Below, piece by piece: positions 23,506-35,383 of a DNA stretch of 64,000 nucleotides (its first letter is position 1; the number at the start of each line of letters is the position of its first letter). The translations under genes and the position numbers were made by a program. Source of the stretch: Lunularia cruciata (Eukaryota > Streptophyta > Marchantiopsida > Lunulariales > Lunulariaceae). The notes beneath the pieces are model-generated. The model saw nothing but the letters and a program-made list of their open reading frames with translations. It did not search any database and was not told the origin of the DNA. The DNA is taken from contig OX419758.1 in NCBI GenBank assembly GCA_948567375.1, positions 44,035,473 through 44,099,472 on the forward strand, in the 5' to 3' direction.

Positions 23506-25705
23506 CCATAGTAAACCTTCATGAAAACACCTACAACTTCATCAGTGCCTCATGCAGTGCCGAAGTAGTTGAGCAATTGTCAGTACCCCTCATACCGAGT
23601 TTCTGCTCGAAAACTCATGAGTGCCAAGGCAAAATCGGTTGCTCCCCTAAAGTGCCGCTCAAAAGGAGTGGGAATGTCAAAAAGAACTGAAGTGGAAGTG
23701 TGGAAAGCAAGGGCTAGCAAAAGTGCAGGCACATACGTCAGTGCCGGAGTCTTAGCCACGTAGTGAGGATCAGTCCAGAAAGAAAAGAATCCACATGAGT
23801 AAGATGAGGGAAGAAATCGAGACATACCTTATGGATCCCTGAAATCACCGACATTCATCAGTAGAGAGAAAGTCCAGGACACAACAATGAGAAAGAGTCA
23901 AGTAGAGGTTCGTTAGTTATATGCGAGTGGAGCAAGAAAACTGCAGCGCTGCATGGGGAGGGGACGAGTCAATGGGAAAAGCAGAGGTGAAGTGAATTAA
24001 GGTGAAGGTGAAGTATACAGTGTATATATGAATTCAGAAGTCAAGTAGGACTCCCAAACAACAGTATGGTATACAGGCCTCTGGGAAAAACTACTGGTGG
24101 GCTCGAACTGGAGCTCCCCGCATGGCAGAAAGCAGGGATGTTCTTCAGTCTCTATAGATACTAAGCCCATGATAAGCATGGAAATTTTTTCATTTGTAAG
24201 ACAGAGCAAAATCTAACAAAGAACAACAAATTGGGCATGCACTTTAACACGAGAATCCACTAAATCAGCTAAAATGGGAATCAACCCAACCAGATACAAT
24301 GAGATTGAAACTATCAAGGTTTGAAATTCATCAAGTATGTAGCTTAAGACCAACACAATTGTGAAAACTCGAAATCATTCATGTAAATAGAATATGTGCA
24401 TATCATCCAAGAACATGAACCCGATGATGACTGAACTGATATATTATGAACTTACCTGTCCTAATCCGACTATTGTAGTGTGGCCTGAATGTTGTATAAA
24501 GAATCAGAATAATCTATTTCAAGATAAAACAAAGAGACGGCTTAATATATATATATCTATCTATCGGACTCTCAATCATTAGCGATTCATTGGCGAACAA
24601 CACATGGCAAAAGAAAAAGACTGAAAATCTACAAGAAGCATAATCTTTACTTGATAGACTAAAATTAAATATATAAATTTCACATCAGTTTTTATTTCTC
24701 ATATTACTCTGATAAAATGTGAAATTAAGTTTTAATTACTCATATATTTATTTTCCGATTGCCGGATGATTATCCGCAAGAAGAAGTACATTTAACGATG
24801 TTGAATCTTTCAAACATGAGTTAAATTTGCGACGGGTGAAGAAAGTGAAAGCCTGACTCGCAAATTCACATAACTCTCTGAAACTCCAGAACAGGTTATC
24901 GTTGAACTGTACCTGTCCCTCGCGAAATCAGTTGCAAAGGTTTTCCAATTTAATATATTTTTATATAATCTATAATATTAAATTTAAAGTCATGTATTGT
25001 AATTATTTATCTAAAATTTAGTCCCTTAATATCTGTAAACCAACGATATTTATACGATCATCTGAATTTCGCTGACTTTATACATAATACTTTCTAGCTT
25101 TTTAAAGCATTTACCGATAGATCATCGACTGCAAATAATAGTGACGATACTTGAACATTTAGGTGTTTTGCTACTTCCGCTTTATGTCATGTCAAGCTCC
25201 AGTTGTCTCGTTATTTCGAAAACCCGGCGATCACCGACTGTATTCAACTTTACGGTTCGTTACCATCCCCACATTTTCCCTTGCCGGGAAATGGATTTCG
25301 GCAACGGAGGGTACCGGTGACCGCTGAAGAACCGGTTATGCGAATTTGCCATACGAGACATTGCACCCAAAGGAACAGGACTTGACGACGGAGTACGTTA
25401 GAGTTACAACAGAGTTGTGACAGATAGACGGACGAACAACCGACGCACTGGGAAAGTAGTAGTACGTATGACCAGAAACGTTACGGCGTTGTCCGTATCC
25501 TAGTCAGCTAGATATACAGAAAATTCCATCATGATTATTTACCTCTCCAGCATTAACCGCGGCAGAGGATGAAAATTAGAGTACTTTATTACGCACACTG
25601 TAACTTTTGTATTCCCGACTTATAGATTCTTTATCAATTTGATCGGGAGCCATCGTAGTTAAAAGTTAAGAAGCCAAGGTTATCATGCCAGTTTACTAAA
25701 CAAAA
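23506..25705. other. No gene recognised
   Basis: Frames near 23463-23825 lie in or beside the family H repeat and are not convincing. An AT-rich patch lies near 24660-25100. No domain seen. Confidence 0.4.
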
Positions 25706-26374
25706 TAGTGAAAGGTGACCGCGTAGAAAAAACAAAATAGTGAAAGGTGACCGCGGAGAAAGAACGAAGGAGTGGAAAACCCATCAAGCCGTACAAGGGG
25801 GAGAAAAAAAGAGGTAAAATGAGGCTAAACCCCATACAATCTATAAGAGAAATGTGTCCTATCTTACCTAGGATATTCGAGCTATGTAAATAAATGGTAT
25901 GGTCTACACATCATTGGAACACCCGAATCAACATCACCTAATGTGATGGTTCTCTTATTGATTGTATTATCATTGGAACACCCGATTAAACATCACCTAA
26001 TGTGATTTTTCTCCTATGAATTGTATCATCATTGGAACACTGGAATAAACATCACTTAATGTGATTATTCTCCTAAGGATTGCATCAGGTAAAACTAGTC
26101 ATTTCTTTATATTTCATCACCAATACATAATTATGATCTCAATCTAAAGTAAAATGAGGCTAAACCCCATACAATCTATAAGAGAAATGTGTCCTATCTT
26201 ACCTAGGATATTCGAGTATGGTCTACACATCATTGGAACACCCGAATCAACATCACCTAATGTGATTAATCAACGTCACTTAATGTGATTATTCTCCTAT
26301 GGTTTGTATCAGGTAAAATTAAATCATTTCTTTATATTTCATCACCAATACATAATTATGATCTCAATCGAAGG
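25706..26374 (-). repeat. Family T repeat, copy 4, internally duplicated
   Basis: On the minus strand it carries TTGTACGGCTTGATGGG, CTTCGTTCTTTCTCCGCGG and the upstream blocks of the family. A 31-bp end unit is doubled (ACAAAATAGTGAAAGGTGACC near 25700 and 25731). Upstream, a roughly 55-bp unit with CATTGGAACAC and CATCACCTAATGTGAT is repeated three to four times (25905-26090). A larger segment (25813-26147) is repeated with changes at 26148-26374. Confidence 0.75.
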
Positions 26375-27829
26375 TTAATTAATACGAAACTTAAAAACTG
26401 TTATGACATGCTAAGAATGGTTGGAACTAAAATGAGAAGATTTCAACACTCAACACTTCGACAAATCTATCAGAAACAAAATTTATACATTTCTTGAGGG
26501 AGATGGAAGTTGTCTTTCTTAACTTGCTTGAATACATGCAACAGGCCGGCTTCTGACACGGCCAGCATGGGATTTGATGTACTGTAGCAGTCAAGGAGTT
26601 GGGACCAGGTCGGCTGTGAAGTCTCGTGTCTGCCTTGCTGCTGCAGCGGTGATTCATGTTCACTTCTTTCTAGAACTCTGCGTCTGGCAGGCAGAGCAGC
26701 AGATAGATTGTCTGTTTGCTCGCAGAATACGAGGAGGAGGAGGAGAAGAGAGGAAGAAGGGTCTTCTCCTCTCACTTTGTGTGGGACCCTTCTCTGACAT
26801 TTGAGGCAGTCTTCCCCCACTTTCCCTTGACAAAATGGTAGAAACCTTCTGTAAAGTTACTAGAGGGGGAGCTTCACATTAGTCAGCCGTCTAAACCACT
26901 TCTGCTAATGATTCGCCTTGTTTGACATGGTTGCTTGTTTTAAGGGTATGGCGGGCTTGCGCATGTTTGTTTGGTTCCAACATATAAGTGACCGACAACA
27001 GAAGGGTTGCCTTGCGCTGCTGTTAGATCTGAAAACATGCTGTAAGGTCGCCACCCTCTGTAAGGAGGCTAGAAAGAGGCTGTGTGAAAGGTGGAACTGT
27101 ATGAGAACTGTGTTCACTGTATACATCTGTATGTTTGCAACGGCCGTGGATTTTGGGAAAGATCCAAATTCGGAACATGAACGACATGCAAAAATTAGAC
27201 CTCGGGGTTGCTAATCATGGCTGTAAGCTTATCATTCGATTCATTCCTTGTCAGGTAACGTTCAAACCCTTCTGGCCAGTCTGCAGAACTCTGTTGCACT
27301 CCATGTTCTTGGGCCCAAATTCAAACTGACCTCCTCCATTCAGGTCAGCTAGTTTTGTGGGTTTTGTGGATGTAGCACTCAAGTCGAATCGGCCAATTAC
27401 ATTCTTATGATATCCCGCACAATCTCTAGTTCTTCATCATGATTTTATGGTACCGGTGGTACTAGGGAGTGCTAAGTCTGGAGGCATGTGGCCCATGGAA
27501 TTGGATTGCCCGACATAAGTATAGGGAAACGCTTCGTCACCGTTACTGAATGAATCTGACCTTTCCCATGTGCTCACCATTGAGTATCCTCCACCAATGA
27601 CCACACAAAAGACTGCTATGTTCTAACCCCGATTCATGTAACTGTGGATAAATGAAAGTATAAATCTGGCCCTCATGTGCCATTGGCTAGACCAGGCAAA
27701 TCGAGTGAACCGATTTTTCAACTGTAGAACAATGTATATTTTACAAAATTACAGTACACCATTAGCTGACACTCATGTGTTTTTGGCATTCTCGCTGATT
27801 TAATCAGTTGTAGTCTTCCTATGTTCCAA
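26375..27829. other. No supported gene
   Basis: The minus frame 26470-26820 (116 codons) has a leucine run and no recognisable domain. The plus frame 26918-27214 is similarly anonymous. It may contain an unrecognised transcript, but nothing here proves it. Confidence 0.35.
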
Positions 27830-27844
27830 ATTCTCTTCCCGGTG

Positions 27845-28026
27845 CGAGAGCAATCACGTGGGGGTGATGTTTCTTTGATATTCCAGTTGTTGATATAGGT
27901 GTAATGGGGCAGATTTCTCATATAGACTCTATTAGGATTTAGTCCAATTTTACCTTTTTCATCTCCTCCCTTGTACGGCTTGATTGGGTCTTCCTATCCT
28001 TCATTTTTTCTACGCGGTCGTCTCGG
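27845..28026 (+). repeat. Family T repeat, copy 5, with target-site duplication
   Basis: A 182-bp insert flanked by direct repeats ATTCTCTTCCCGGTG (27830-27844) and ATTCTCTCCCGGTG (28027-28040), differing by one base. It matches 52783-52975 of element F over most of its length, then ends TTTTCTACGCGGTCG. The long, near-identical flanking repeat indicates target-primed insertion. Confidence 0.82.
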
Positions 28027-28040
28027 ATTCTCTCCCGGTG

Positions 28041-29398
28041 GGATGTCCACTTGCGAGTGAAATTAAAATGTTCGCTCCCAAGCAGGGTATATGCTTAATT
28101 TATTGGTGTCTTTAACGACTTGGATGCCCTTTCTTTCAAGGTAGAATATGCTTTCTCTTTCTTCCGATCTCCCTAGGATCTGTTAGGCTAAGGAATGTAG
28201 CATCTACCTTCATTGCTTCGCAAGGAAGAGAACCAGAAAGATTGTGTTGGAAGGATAGTCAAGATCTTCTACAGTATCGTTTTTCCTTTCAGATATTTCT
28301 CTTTGACGGGCGTCGTCCAGGTTAAGAACGAGAATTGGGTAGAGGAAAACTATGGTATTTCTTTCGGTGATACTTTCTGGGACCAACAACTACATGTGAA
28401 AGCAGCAATCACACAAAGAACAAGGGAATAGTTGAGACTTGCTGGGAAGTTTCAATTGTGGAACACCAGCGAATGCAGTAGTATCAACTCGCGCCTTGAC
28501 GACGGAACAGCAACAGTGAGTCCCAATTTGTCGGTCAAAGATCTTAATTCTTGACTACTCGAGGACGAGCTGGACATCCTTCATATTGAAATAAGTCCAG
28601 GGAAGATAAGGTTGAGAAACAAATCAGTCGTAGAAGAGATTTCAGATAAAGACGGGGAAGATGCCATGGAGTGCCGGCTTACAACTTGAAATTAGAAGGA
28701 TTTGCATCAGCGGTAGTATTTTAGTCACTAGCTCCAGTCTCTTCAATCTCACTCAATCTCACTCATTACTGACATCGGGTAGATAGACGGTAGATCGTAT
28801 CATTGACTGCTTCAGGGGCGTGACAAGAAACGGTACAAACAAAGCGCTACTTAAGCTTGACTTGTTTTGAAATACCATGGACAAGACGCTCTTCTTCGCT
28901 CAACAGAGATAGTAAGATTGCAAGGTGCAGAGGTATTTTGGCTGATTTTCACAATTCACGGGAACTGGCAGGAGAGGGAGAGAGAGAAAGGAGTCAATAA
29001 ATGGAAGGATATTCTAGAGTTTTAGAGAGCTCATCTGCATACATCACATGGGTGAATAGTAGAACCTGTTTGTTTTCCAATTCCGGTTCCATGGTATCTA
29101 GATTGAAGGCTACGGAAAATTGAGGAGAAAGTTATGAGTAATTTTGGGTTCTTTAGGGTTTAGAGTGACGGATAAAGAATTTTTATTTTTATTTTCTTGG
29201 TATTCATCTTGAGTTCCATGGGAATTTAGTTTGAAATTTTTTGAGATGGAAATTGAAAGTTATGAGAGTTTTTAGTTTTTAGGGTTTGGAGAGATTGTAT
29301 TTACTCATGTGAGTTGTGATGTGAGTGGTTGTGGTTTTGTAGGCATGGGAAGATACGGAGAGTAACATAGTGTGTTATGATCATTATTCTTGTGCTAA
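28041..29398. other. No supported gene
   Basis: The plus frame 28213-28431 is anonymous. The rest is non-coding in all frames. Confidence 0.4.
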
Positions 29399-29955
29399 TG
29401 TAATATCATTAGCGAGATATATTATCTAGAGGTGGAAATTGACATGGTAATATATGGAAAGATATTATATATGATGGTCTAAGTAGATCAGATACAAATG
29501 TCACCAGAAGAGTACTTTCACTAATAGTGAAAAGGTCAAAAATACACTAAAAACTTCAGAGTAAATTTTAGAGGTCTAAACAAATGAATTAGGCCTCAAA
29601 ATTGAAATTTTTTTCGTCTTTCAAGTCGACCTAAACTCCCCCCGTGATTTTCTTGTAAGGAGCTTTCTAACTGTACTTCACCCATGCTATTCTGAGCTTC
29701 TTACAAGAAGATTCTCCAAATATTCTCTTTGGTCAAACTTGTGACCAACCAAATAAGACAAGGATCTATATGTCACCCATCCATACAACTAATCTAAGGG
29801 TGGAGCTTGCTAATATGTCACCAGTCCATGCATTTGATCAAAAGATGAAGTTCCTTTTGAGTGGATACTCTTTGCTATATAATAAAGATAATATGCTCCT
29901 CTAGGGCATAAGAGTATTGAAGGTTGAGCCTTGTGTTTCTCTTGGGGATCCTCAT
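29399..29955 (+). repeat. Solo LTR of the element D family, left part
   Basis: It aligns with the 3' LTR of element D (46164-46728): ATATATTATCTAGAGGTGGAAATT, GGTCTAAGTAGATCAGATA and ATGTCACCCATCCATACAAC are shared or nearly so. It is cut at 29955 by element B and resumes at 35110-35126, giving about 574 bp in total. Neither side carries internal element sequence, so it is a solo LTR. TAATG occurs at both outer edges (29396-29400 and 35125-35129) and may be its target duplication. Confidence 0.8.
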
Positions 29956-30266
29956 TGTAAAACTCCAAGACCGAGGAGAGTAACAGGAGAATGGAAGCTC
30001 ACGATGGGATACTTGAATGAGGGAAAACTCTGAATGCCTAGCATGAGCTTCAGCTCTTGTATTTATAGGGATCATACAAGGCTCTTGAGAAGCTTCTCAA
30101 GAAGCTTCCTTTTAGAAGCTACTTACTTGAGGTGCAAGCTAAGTTAGCACCTCAAGAAGTTTCCCAAGAAGTTTCCTAGATACTTCTGGAATATTCTAGG
30201 CTAATTTATCTTATTTGCTACTTTGTTAGTCCTATTAACTTCATTGTTAAACTCCATATTGTTACA
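29956..30266 (-). repeat. 3' LTR of chromovirus B
   Basis: Begins TGTAAAACTCCAAGACCGAG and ends CCATATTGTTACA on the plus strand. It is 311 bp, about 44 bp shorter than the other LTR because of internal loss. Confidence 0.88.
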
Positions 30267-30299
30267 TATTCCTTGACCACTAGTTAGTGACGTCCTCGT

Positions 30300-30722
30300 T
30301 GCCATTGAAGCTTCAAACTCTTGGATGGCCATTTGTGCATTCAAGAGGTGAGAAAGAGGTTCCTATGTGGCATCATGAAGTGGATACTCTTTCCAAAGGA
30401 CCTTGTATTCCGTATGTTGTTGGCATCCTTGTTGAATGTGGCGACGTGCAATGATACGATCAACTTCGTACTCCTCATGATCATTAACAGGGATGGGAGG
30501 AGGAGGAGGTTGGACACAAGAGGAAAAAGAAGATGGGTTAGGAACAAAGTGTTTCAACTTGGAAATGTGAAAGACAGAGTGGATGTGCATATGACAGGGT
30601 AAGGCAAGTTGATAAGCAACAAGAGAGATAATTTGGGTGACCTCAAAGAGTCCTATCCAATTAAGGGCAAGTTTACAAACTTGGGTATCAAGTGGGAGGG
30701 GTAGGTTACTAAAGGATAACAT
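30300..30722 (-). pseudogene. Chromovirus B integrase C-terminus and chromodomain
   Basis: The frame runs through an integrase C-terminal stretch (HSVFHISKLKHFVPNP) into a chromodomain: YEVDRIIARRHIQ, then EYKVLWKEYPLHDATWEP. Chromodomains direct integration to heterochromatin in this family. Conserved aromatic residues of the fold are visible. The fragment is out of frame with the integrase core. Confidence 0.85.
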
Positions 30723-30872
30723 GACTTTAAGTCACTTGAAGGCATGCAACATATCCTCCAAGGTACAATTTGCACATTTGGTTTGTCCATCAGTTTGAGG
30801 ATGATAGACCGTGGACAAAGCAAGCTTGGTGTTAAGTATTTGGAAGAGTGCTTGCCAAAACTTCTTGGTGAA

Positions 30873-31515
30873 TCAAGGATCACGGTTGGAGATGAGTACA
30901 TGCGGCATCCTATGATGCTTGAAGACATTGTTGAAGTAGATTTGCGCTAAGGTTGGAGCATACACGGTATCAAAGGTTGGTGCCAAGTGGATTTGCTTAT
31001 TGAGCTTATCCACAAACATCACGATTTTTGTGTGTCTTTGCTTTGTCTGGGACAAGGATGTGATGAGATCCAAGCTCATGTGTTCCCATTGAGAGGATGG
31101 AATAGGGAGTGGTTGAAGGAGTCCACTTGACTTCTGGTTGTTGGCCTTGTTACATTGGCAGCTCTCACACGATCAGACAAATTCTTGAACATCTCATGTT
31201 GAGCTACCACCATTAGTGTTGGAGGGTACCCAAGGTCTTGTCCACACTCATGTGCCCATCTATTGGTAAATCATGGGTTTCTTGAAAGCGTACAAGTCGA
31301 AGATCACCTTTGGCTAGAACATAGATCCGGTCCTCATGGAATAGAAGGCCTTCCTTGAAGGAGAAGGTGTTGTACTCCTTGTTGCATGTTGTAAGACGAC
31401 CATGTACCATTTGGAAGAAGGGATCTTGTTGTAGAGTTGACCAAAACTCATTTTGGACCTTAGAGTCAATTGACACCGTCTTAATTGCTGCGATGATGAG
31501 AGGAAGAGACTTCAA
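30873..31515 (-). pseudogene. Chromovirus B integrase core
   Basis: Pieces of the HHCC zinc finger and catalytic core are present: HDLPIDGHMSVDKTLGTLQH, MSLDLITSLSQT, IVMFVDKLNKQIHLAPT, VFKHHRMPHVLISNRDP. The second catalytic aspartate of the usual SDRG motif reads SNRD, and stops split the frame. It is not functional. Confidence 0.85.
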
Positions 31516-31648
31516 ATCAGGTCACAATGATAGAGCATCAAGGATGACATGGAACCAACCTGGTTTGTACTCAAGTTTGATGTCAAACAGTTGGAGTTGT
31601 TCCTCCCATTGATGATGTAGACTCTTCATGTGTTCCCAAGTGTAAGGT

Positions 31649-32086
31649 CTACAACAATGGTTTGTGATCTGTTTGTATGATCACTTGTCTCCCCAAGAGA
31701 TAATGCCTCCATACCTTGGTGGCATATACCATTGCAAGTTGTTCTTGATCTTGAGCATAGTAATTTCTTTCAGCCGTATTTAGTCGGTAAGACACAAAGG
31801 CAATGGGATGTAGTCCATTTGGGAATTCTTGTTGTAACACGGCTCTAATTGCAAAGTTAGAAGTATCAAAATCAACCACATAGGGTAATTGAGGATCATA
31901 CGGTTGAAGGATGGGTCTTGAAAACACTATATGTTTCAACTTGTGGAATGCTTCTTTGTGCTTGGTGGTCCGTTGGAAGCTCAAGTTCTTCCCCAAGAGG
32001 TCAATCAAAAGTGCAACAACATGAGCATAATATGAACCATTGGTAAAAACTGGCCAATCCATGAAATGCCCATACTTCCATAACAT
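31649..32086 (-). pseudogene. Chromovirus B RNase H domain
   Basis: 145 open codons covering the RT connection and RNase H: FSRPILQPYDPQLPYVVDFD, QEFPNGLHPIAFVSY, NYYAQDQEQLAMVYATKVWR, LGRQVIIQTDHKPL. This is the best-preserved frame in the element. Catalytic Asp, Glu and DHKPL blocks are recognisable. Confidence 0.88.
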
Positions 32087-32259
32087 CCTTTGGAGTAGGC
32101 CAATCAGTAATGGCCTTGATTTTATCCTCTTCTATCTTGATCCTCTCTTATGAGATCTTGTGACCCAAGAAGGTAGCTTCCTTTTGCCAAAAAGCACACT
32201 TTGACTTCTTGTAGTAAAATTCCATTGTCATAGTTGTCTTTGGACTTCTCATACGTGAT

Positions 32260-32760
32260 TCACGTGTTATGCTTCTGTCTTGCTATAGATTAAGATATCA
32301 TCCAAGAACACCACCACGTACCAATCCAATAGTCCATCTAACATCCAATGCATCTGATCCATGAAGACCACTGGAGCATTAGTGAGACTAATAGGTAGAA
32401 CTCTCCACTAAAAATGCCCATACCTTGTGTGAAAGGTAGTCTTTTGTACATCCTCCCTATCAATAGGGATTTGCCAATAGTCAATAGCCAATATGAAGAT
32501 CCAGTTTGGAAAAGTATCTTGCTCCACTCAATTGATCAAGCAAGGAATCAATCCAAGGCAAGGGATATGCATTCTTCACGATTTTCTTATTGAGCCCATG
32601 ATAATCAATATAGAAACAAAGTCCTCCATCCTTCTTGGGAACAAATAGTATTGGTGCTCCCCAAGGAGAGGTACTATGTTGTATGAAGTCCTTCTCCAAC
32701 AACTCCGTAAGTGTTGTTTGCAACTCTTCCAACTCCTTTGGTGAGAGCCTATAGATTATC
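32260..32760 (-). pseudogene. Chromovirus B reverse transcriptase
   Basis: It includes [47 protein letters not shown] and, in a shifted frame near 32290, FLDDILIYSKTEA, the YxDD-equivalent box. Stops interrupt it near 32480 and 32400. Confidence 0.88.
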
Positions 32761-33158
32761 TACTCATTGGAGTACTCCCTGGTAATAACTCAATCTTGAA
32801 AGGCATACCACGATCGGAGAGTAATCCCTTTGGAAGATCATTCAAAAACACGTCCGCAAACTCCTAAACTATTTGATCAACTCTTGCTTGATGAGGTTCT
32901 TGGCTCTCCCTAGATCCACACCGCAAAAATAGACCTATATTCCTCCAAAGCTTGCTCTATGGCTACTTCACTAACAAACTTCCCATCTAGGGACTCACCT
33001 CTCTTCAAAGCTTGCTCCATGGTTGCCTTCATGGCAAACTTCCCATATTGGGTCTCTTCTCCCTTCAAGGTATGCTCTATGGCTACCTTCTCAACAAACT
33101 TCCCATCCTAGGATTGACTATTCTTAGCTGTCTTACTCAGAGGTGCCAGACAACCTAA

Positions 33159-33790
33159 TCAGAAATTCCTACTTTGGTGGTGTATTTGAATTTGTTGTTG
33201 GGTCCAATCAAATTGAACCTTATGATATTCAAGCCAAGGTCTTCCTAGCATATCATAGTGTAGAGGTGCCACTACAAACCTCATACACTCCACATACTCC
33301 TTTCCAATCTTAAAAGTAATATGATGTGAGGTATGAAATGCATAACCCTTTCTACCATCCGCCATCATCAATCTACTTCCAATCACTGGCTTGATAAGAT
33401 ATACCCAATTCCTTTGCTAATTGCATAGACATGCAATTCTTTGAACTTCCACAATTAACCAAAATCCTACAACCTTGATTAGATATCATATCTTGCAAGA
33501 GAAGCAAATTCCATAGGTCGAGCCTTCAATCCCATTGGAACTAATCAAGCTCCTAATAGGTGGCTCAAAATCTCCTATTGAGATTCCTCATTTCCTTGAT
33601 CATTTTGTTCCACAAACTCTATTTGGGCAACTTGTTGAGGTCGCCTATTCTTGAGTAGACATTCAACAATGCAATGTCTAACTTGACGATAATAAAAACA
33701 ACATCCATTTTGTCGCAATCTTTCTATATCCACTATACCAATTGGCCTCCATTGGATAACATCAATCTCCATTGGTGCCGGTTCCTCCAC
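33159..33790 (-). pseudogene. Chromovirus B zinc knuckle and protease
   Basis: The knuckle region reads CCFYYRQVRHCIVEC, where element E has CFYCCQVGHRIAEC, so two ligands are altered. The protease region downstream (RLMMADGRKGYAFHTSHHIT, FVVAPLHYDMLGRPWLEYHK) is broken by a frameshift before its active-site part. Confidence 0.8.
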
Positions 33791-33799
33791 CTATGCATA

Positions 33800-34725
33800 G
33801 TGTATTGGTAGGCTTTGTGTAGATCAAGGTCAAGACCAAGTAGTTGCAACCAAGGAATCAAAGCGCTCAACCAATTGCATGGCTTCTTTTATATTTTGTG
33901 GTTCTCGCATGGTCACCTCCAATTTGGTTTGTGCCTTCAATCCCCAAAAATTGATCCAAAACTTCATCTTCTTGTATATCTAGAATTTGCATGATGATGA
34001 TCTAAAATTGTGTGATGTAGCTCTTTATAGAGCCAATCTACTTCAACTTTGCCAGCTTATCTCGTGCAGCTCGGGTGACATTTATAGTTTGAAATCCACC
34101 AAGTATTGCATCCTTGAATTCTACCCATATCAAAATTGGTGCAACAATTTATCATTCAGCTTGTTCCACTCAAAATTGCCACCAAAGTTTTGCCACACCA
34201 TCCAATTGGCTAGAAGTCAAGAGAATCTGTTTCCATTCATCTTGAAGATTGGTGATTTCAAAGTAACATTTGCAGTCAAACACAAATTTCTCCATTGTTC
34301 CTAGAAGATTCTTGCCTTCAAACACCTTGGGTTTTGGAAATCAGATGCAATTTTCTCCATCTTGAACTGGTGCTCGCTCTATATGTTCTTGTTGTTGTTG
34401 CTCTTGTTCATCCAACAATCAAGTAAGGTGCTTGATTTGTTGTTGTATTGCAAGGATAATGTCTGGTATTTCTACCATAGCTACTACTCTATCCCATTAC
34501 TCTCAATTTATCTAATTGATTAACACATAAATGCAGCACGTCCACCATTCTCCATAAGTTACAACCGGAAGTATCAAGGGTTCCTCTGACAAGGTAATCA
34601 TATGCAAAAAATCCTACCCAAAATATGAGGTGATAAATTGGGTGAAATGATGCTCAAGTAATATTTGGACATGAAAATCCCAATGGTTTGGTGGAAGTAG
34701 ATTTGGTGGTCCATAAATTCTATTT
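33800..34725 (-). pseudogene. Chromovirus B gag
   Basis: It matches the gag region of element E in reverse orientation (for example GPPNLLPPNHWDFHVQI near 34700). Frames are broken every 100 codons or less. Confidence 0.7.
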
Positions 34726-34749
34726 ATCCCATTCTTGCTTTGATACCAA

Positions 34750-35104
34750 TGTAAAAGTCCAAGATTGAGGAGAGAAATAGGAGAATGGAAGCTCACATTG
34801 GGATACTTGAATGAGGGAAAACTCAGAATGCCTAGCATGAGCTTTGGCTCTTGTATTTATAAGGATCATACAAGGCTCTTGAGAAATTTCCTTCTAGAAG
34901 TCACTTACTTGGCATGTGAGCTAAGCTAGTTTGAACCTTCTAGAAGCTTCCTCCTAGAAGCTACTTACTTGAAGTGCAAACTAAGCTAGTTGGGAAGTTT
35001 CCCAAGAAGTTTCCTAGATATTTCTAGAATATTCTAGGTTAATTTGTCTTATTTGCTACTTTGTTAGCCCTACTAACTTTGTCGCTAAACTCCATATTGT
35101 TACA
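34750..35104 (-). repeat. 5' LTR of chromovirus B
   Basis: 355 bp, TGTAAAAGTCC to ATTGTTACA on the plus strand. The TTGATACCAAT beside its left edge is the reverse complement of the initiator-Met tRNA primer-binding site. Confidence 0.9.
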
Positions 35105-35109
35105 CTCAT

Positions 35110-35126
35110 ATCCTTGGAATATTATA
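35110..35126 (+). repeat. Solo LTR of the element D family, right remnant
   Basis: ATCCTTGGAATATTATA matches the LTR 3' end ATCCTTAAGAACATTATA at 46711-46728. It continues the LTR interrupted at 29955. Confidence 0.7.
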
Positions 35127-35383
35127 ATGATATTAGATCAGGTGTTTTAATCCAAGAGAGTGGATCACCCCTCTTGGAAGAACATGGGCTATTGAGATTA
35201 AGTAATTTTGAGGAGAGAAAACATAGTGCAATCAATAGATTGGGGGTATTTTAGAGAGATGATGGGATAGAGGCTCATGGAAGACAATTTCTTGTACTTC
35301 ACTTTCTGTCCTTGAATCCGTTCCAGATCAAGATAATGTACATCCAACATGAGCAAGTGAGAGTTTACCATTTTGGAGTAGAG
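35127..35383. other. Spacer between solo LTR and copia element
   Basis: No recognisable domain. A short 257-bp interval that is not part of either neighbouring element. Confidence 0.4.

Larger units (their letters stand above)
29956..35104 (-). mobile_element. Chromovirus B (Ty3/gypsy LTR retrotransposon)
   Basis: A 5.1-kb element flanked by a perfect target-site duplication CTCAT (29951-29955 and 35105-35109). LTRs are at 29956-30266 and 34750-35104, and the primer-binding site complement TTGATACCAA lies beside the right LTR. Minus-strand order is gag, zinc knuckle, protease, RT, RNase H, integrase, chromodomain, the standard gypsy order. Frames are broken by stops throughout, so it is inactive. 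It inserted into an older solo LTR. Confidence 0.92.

Noticed and set aside
26470-26820. 116-codon minus-strand frame with a leucine run
   Set aside because: The leucine run reflects a GAGGAG simple repeat; no domain is visible.
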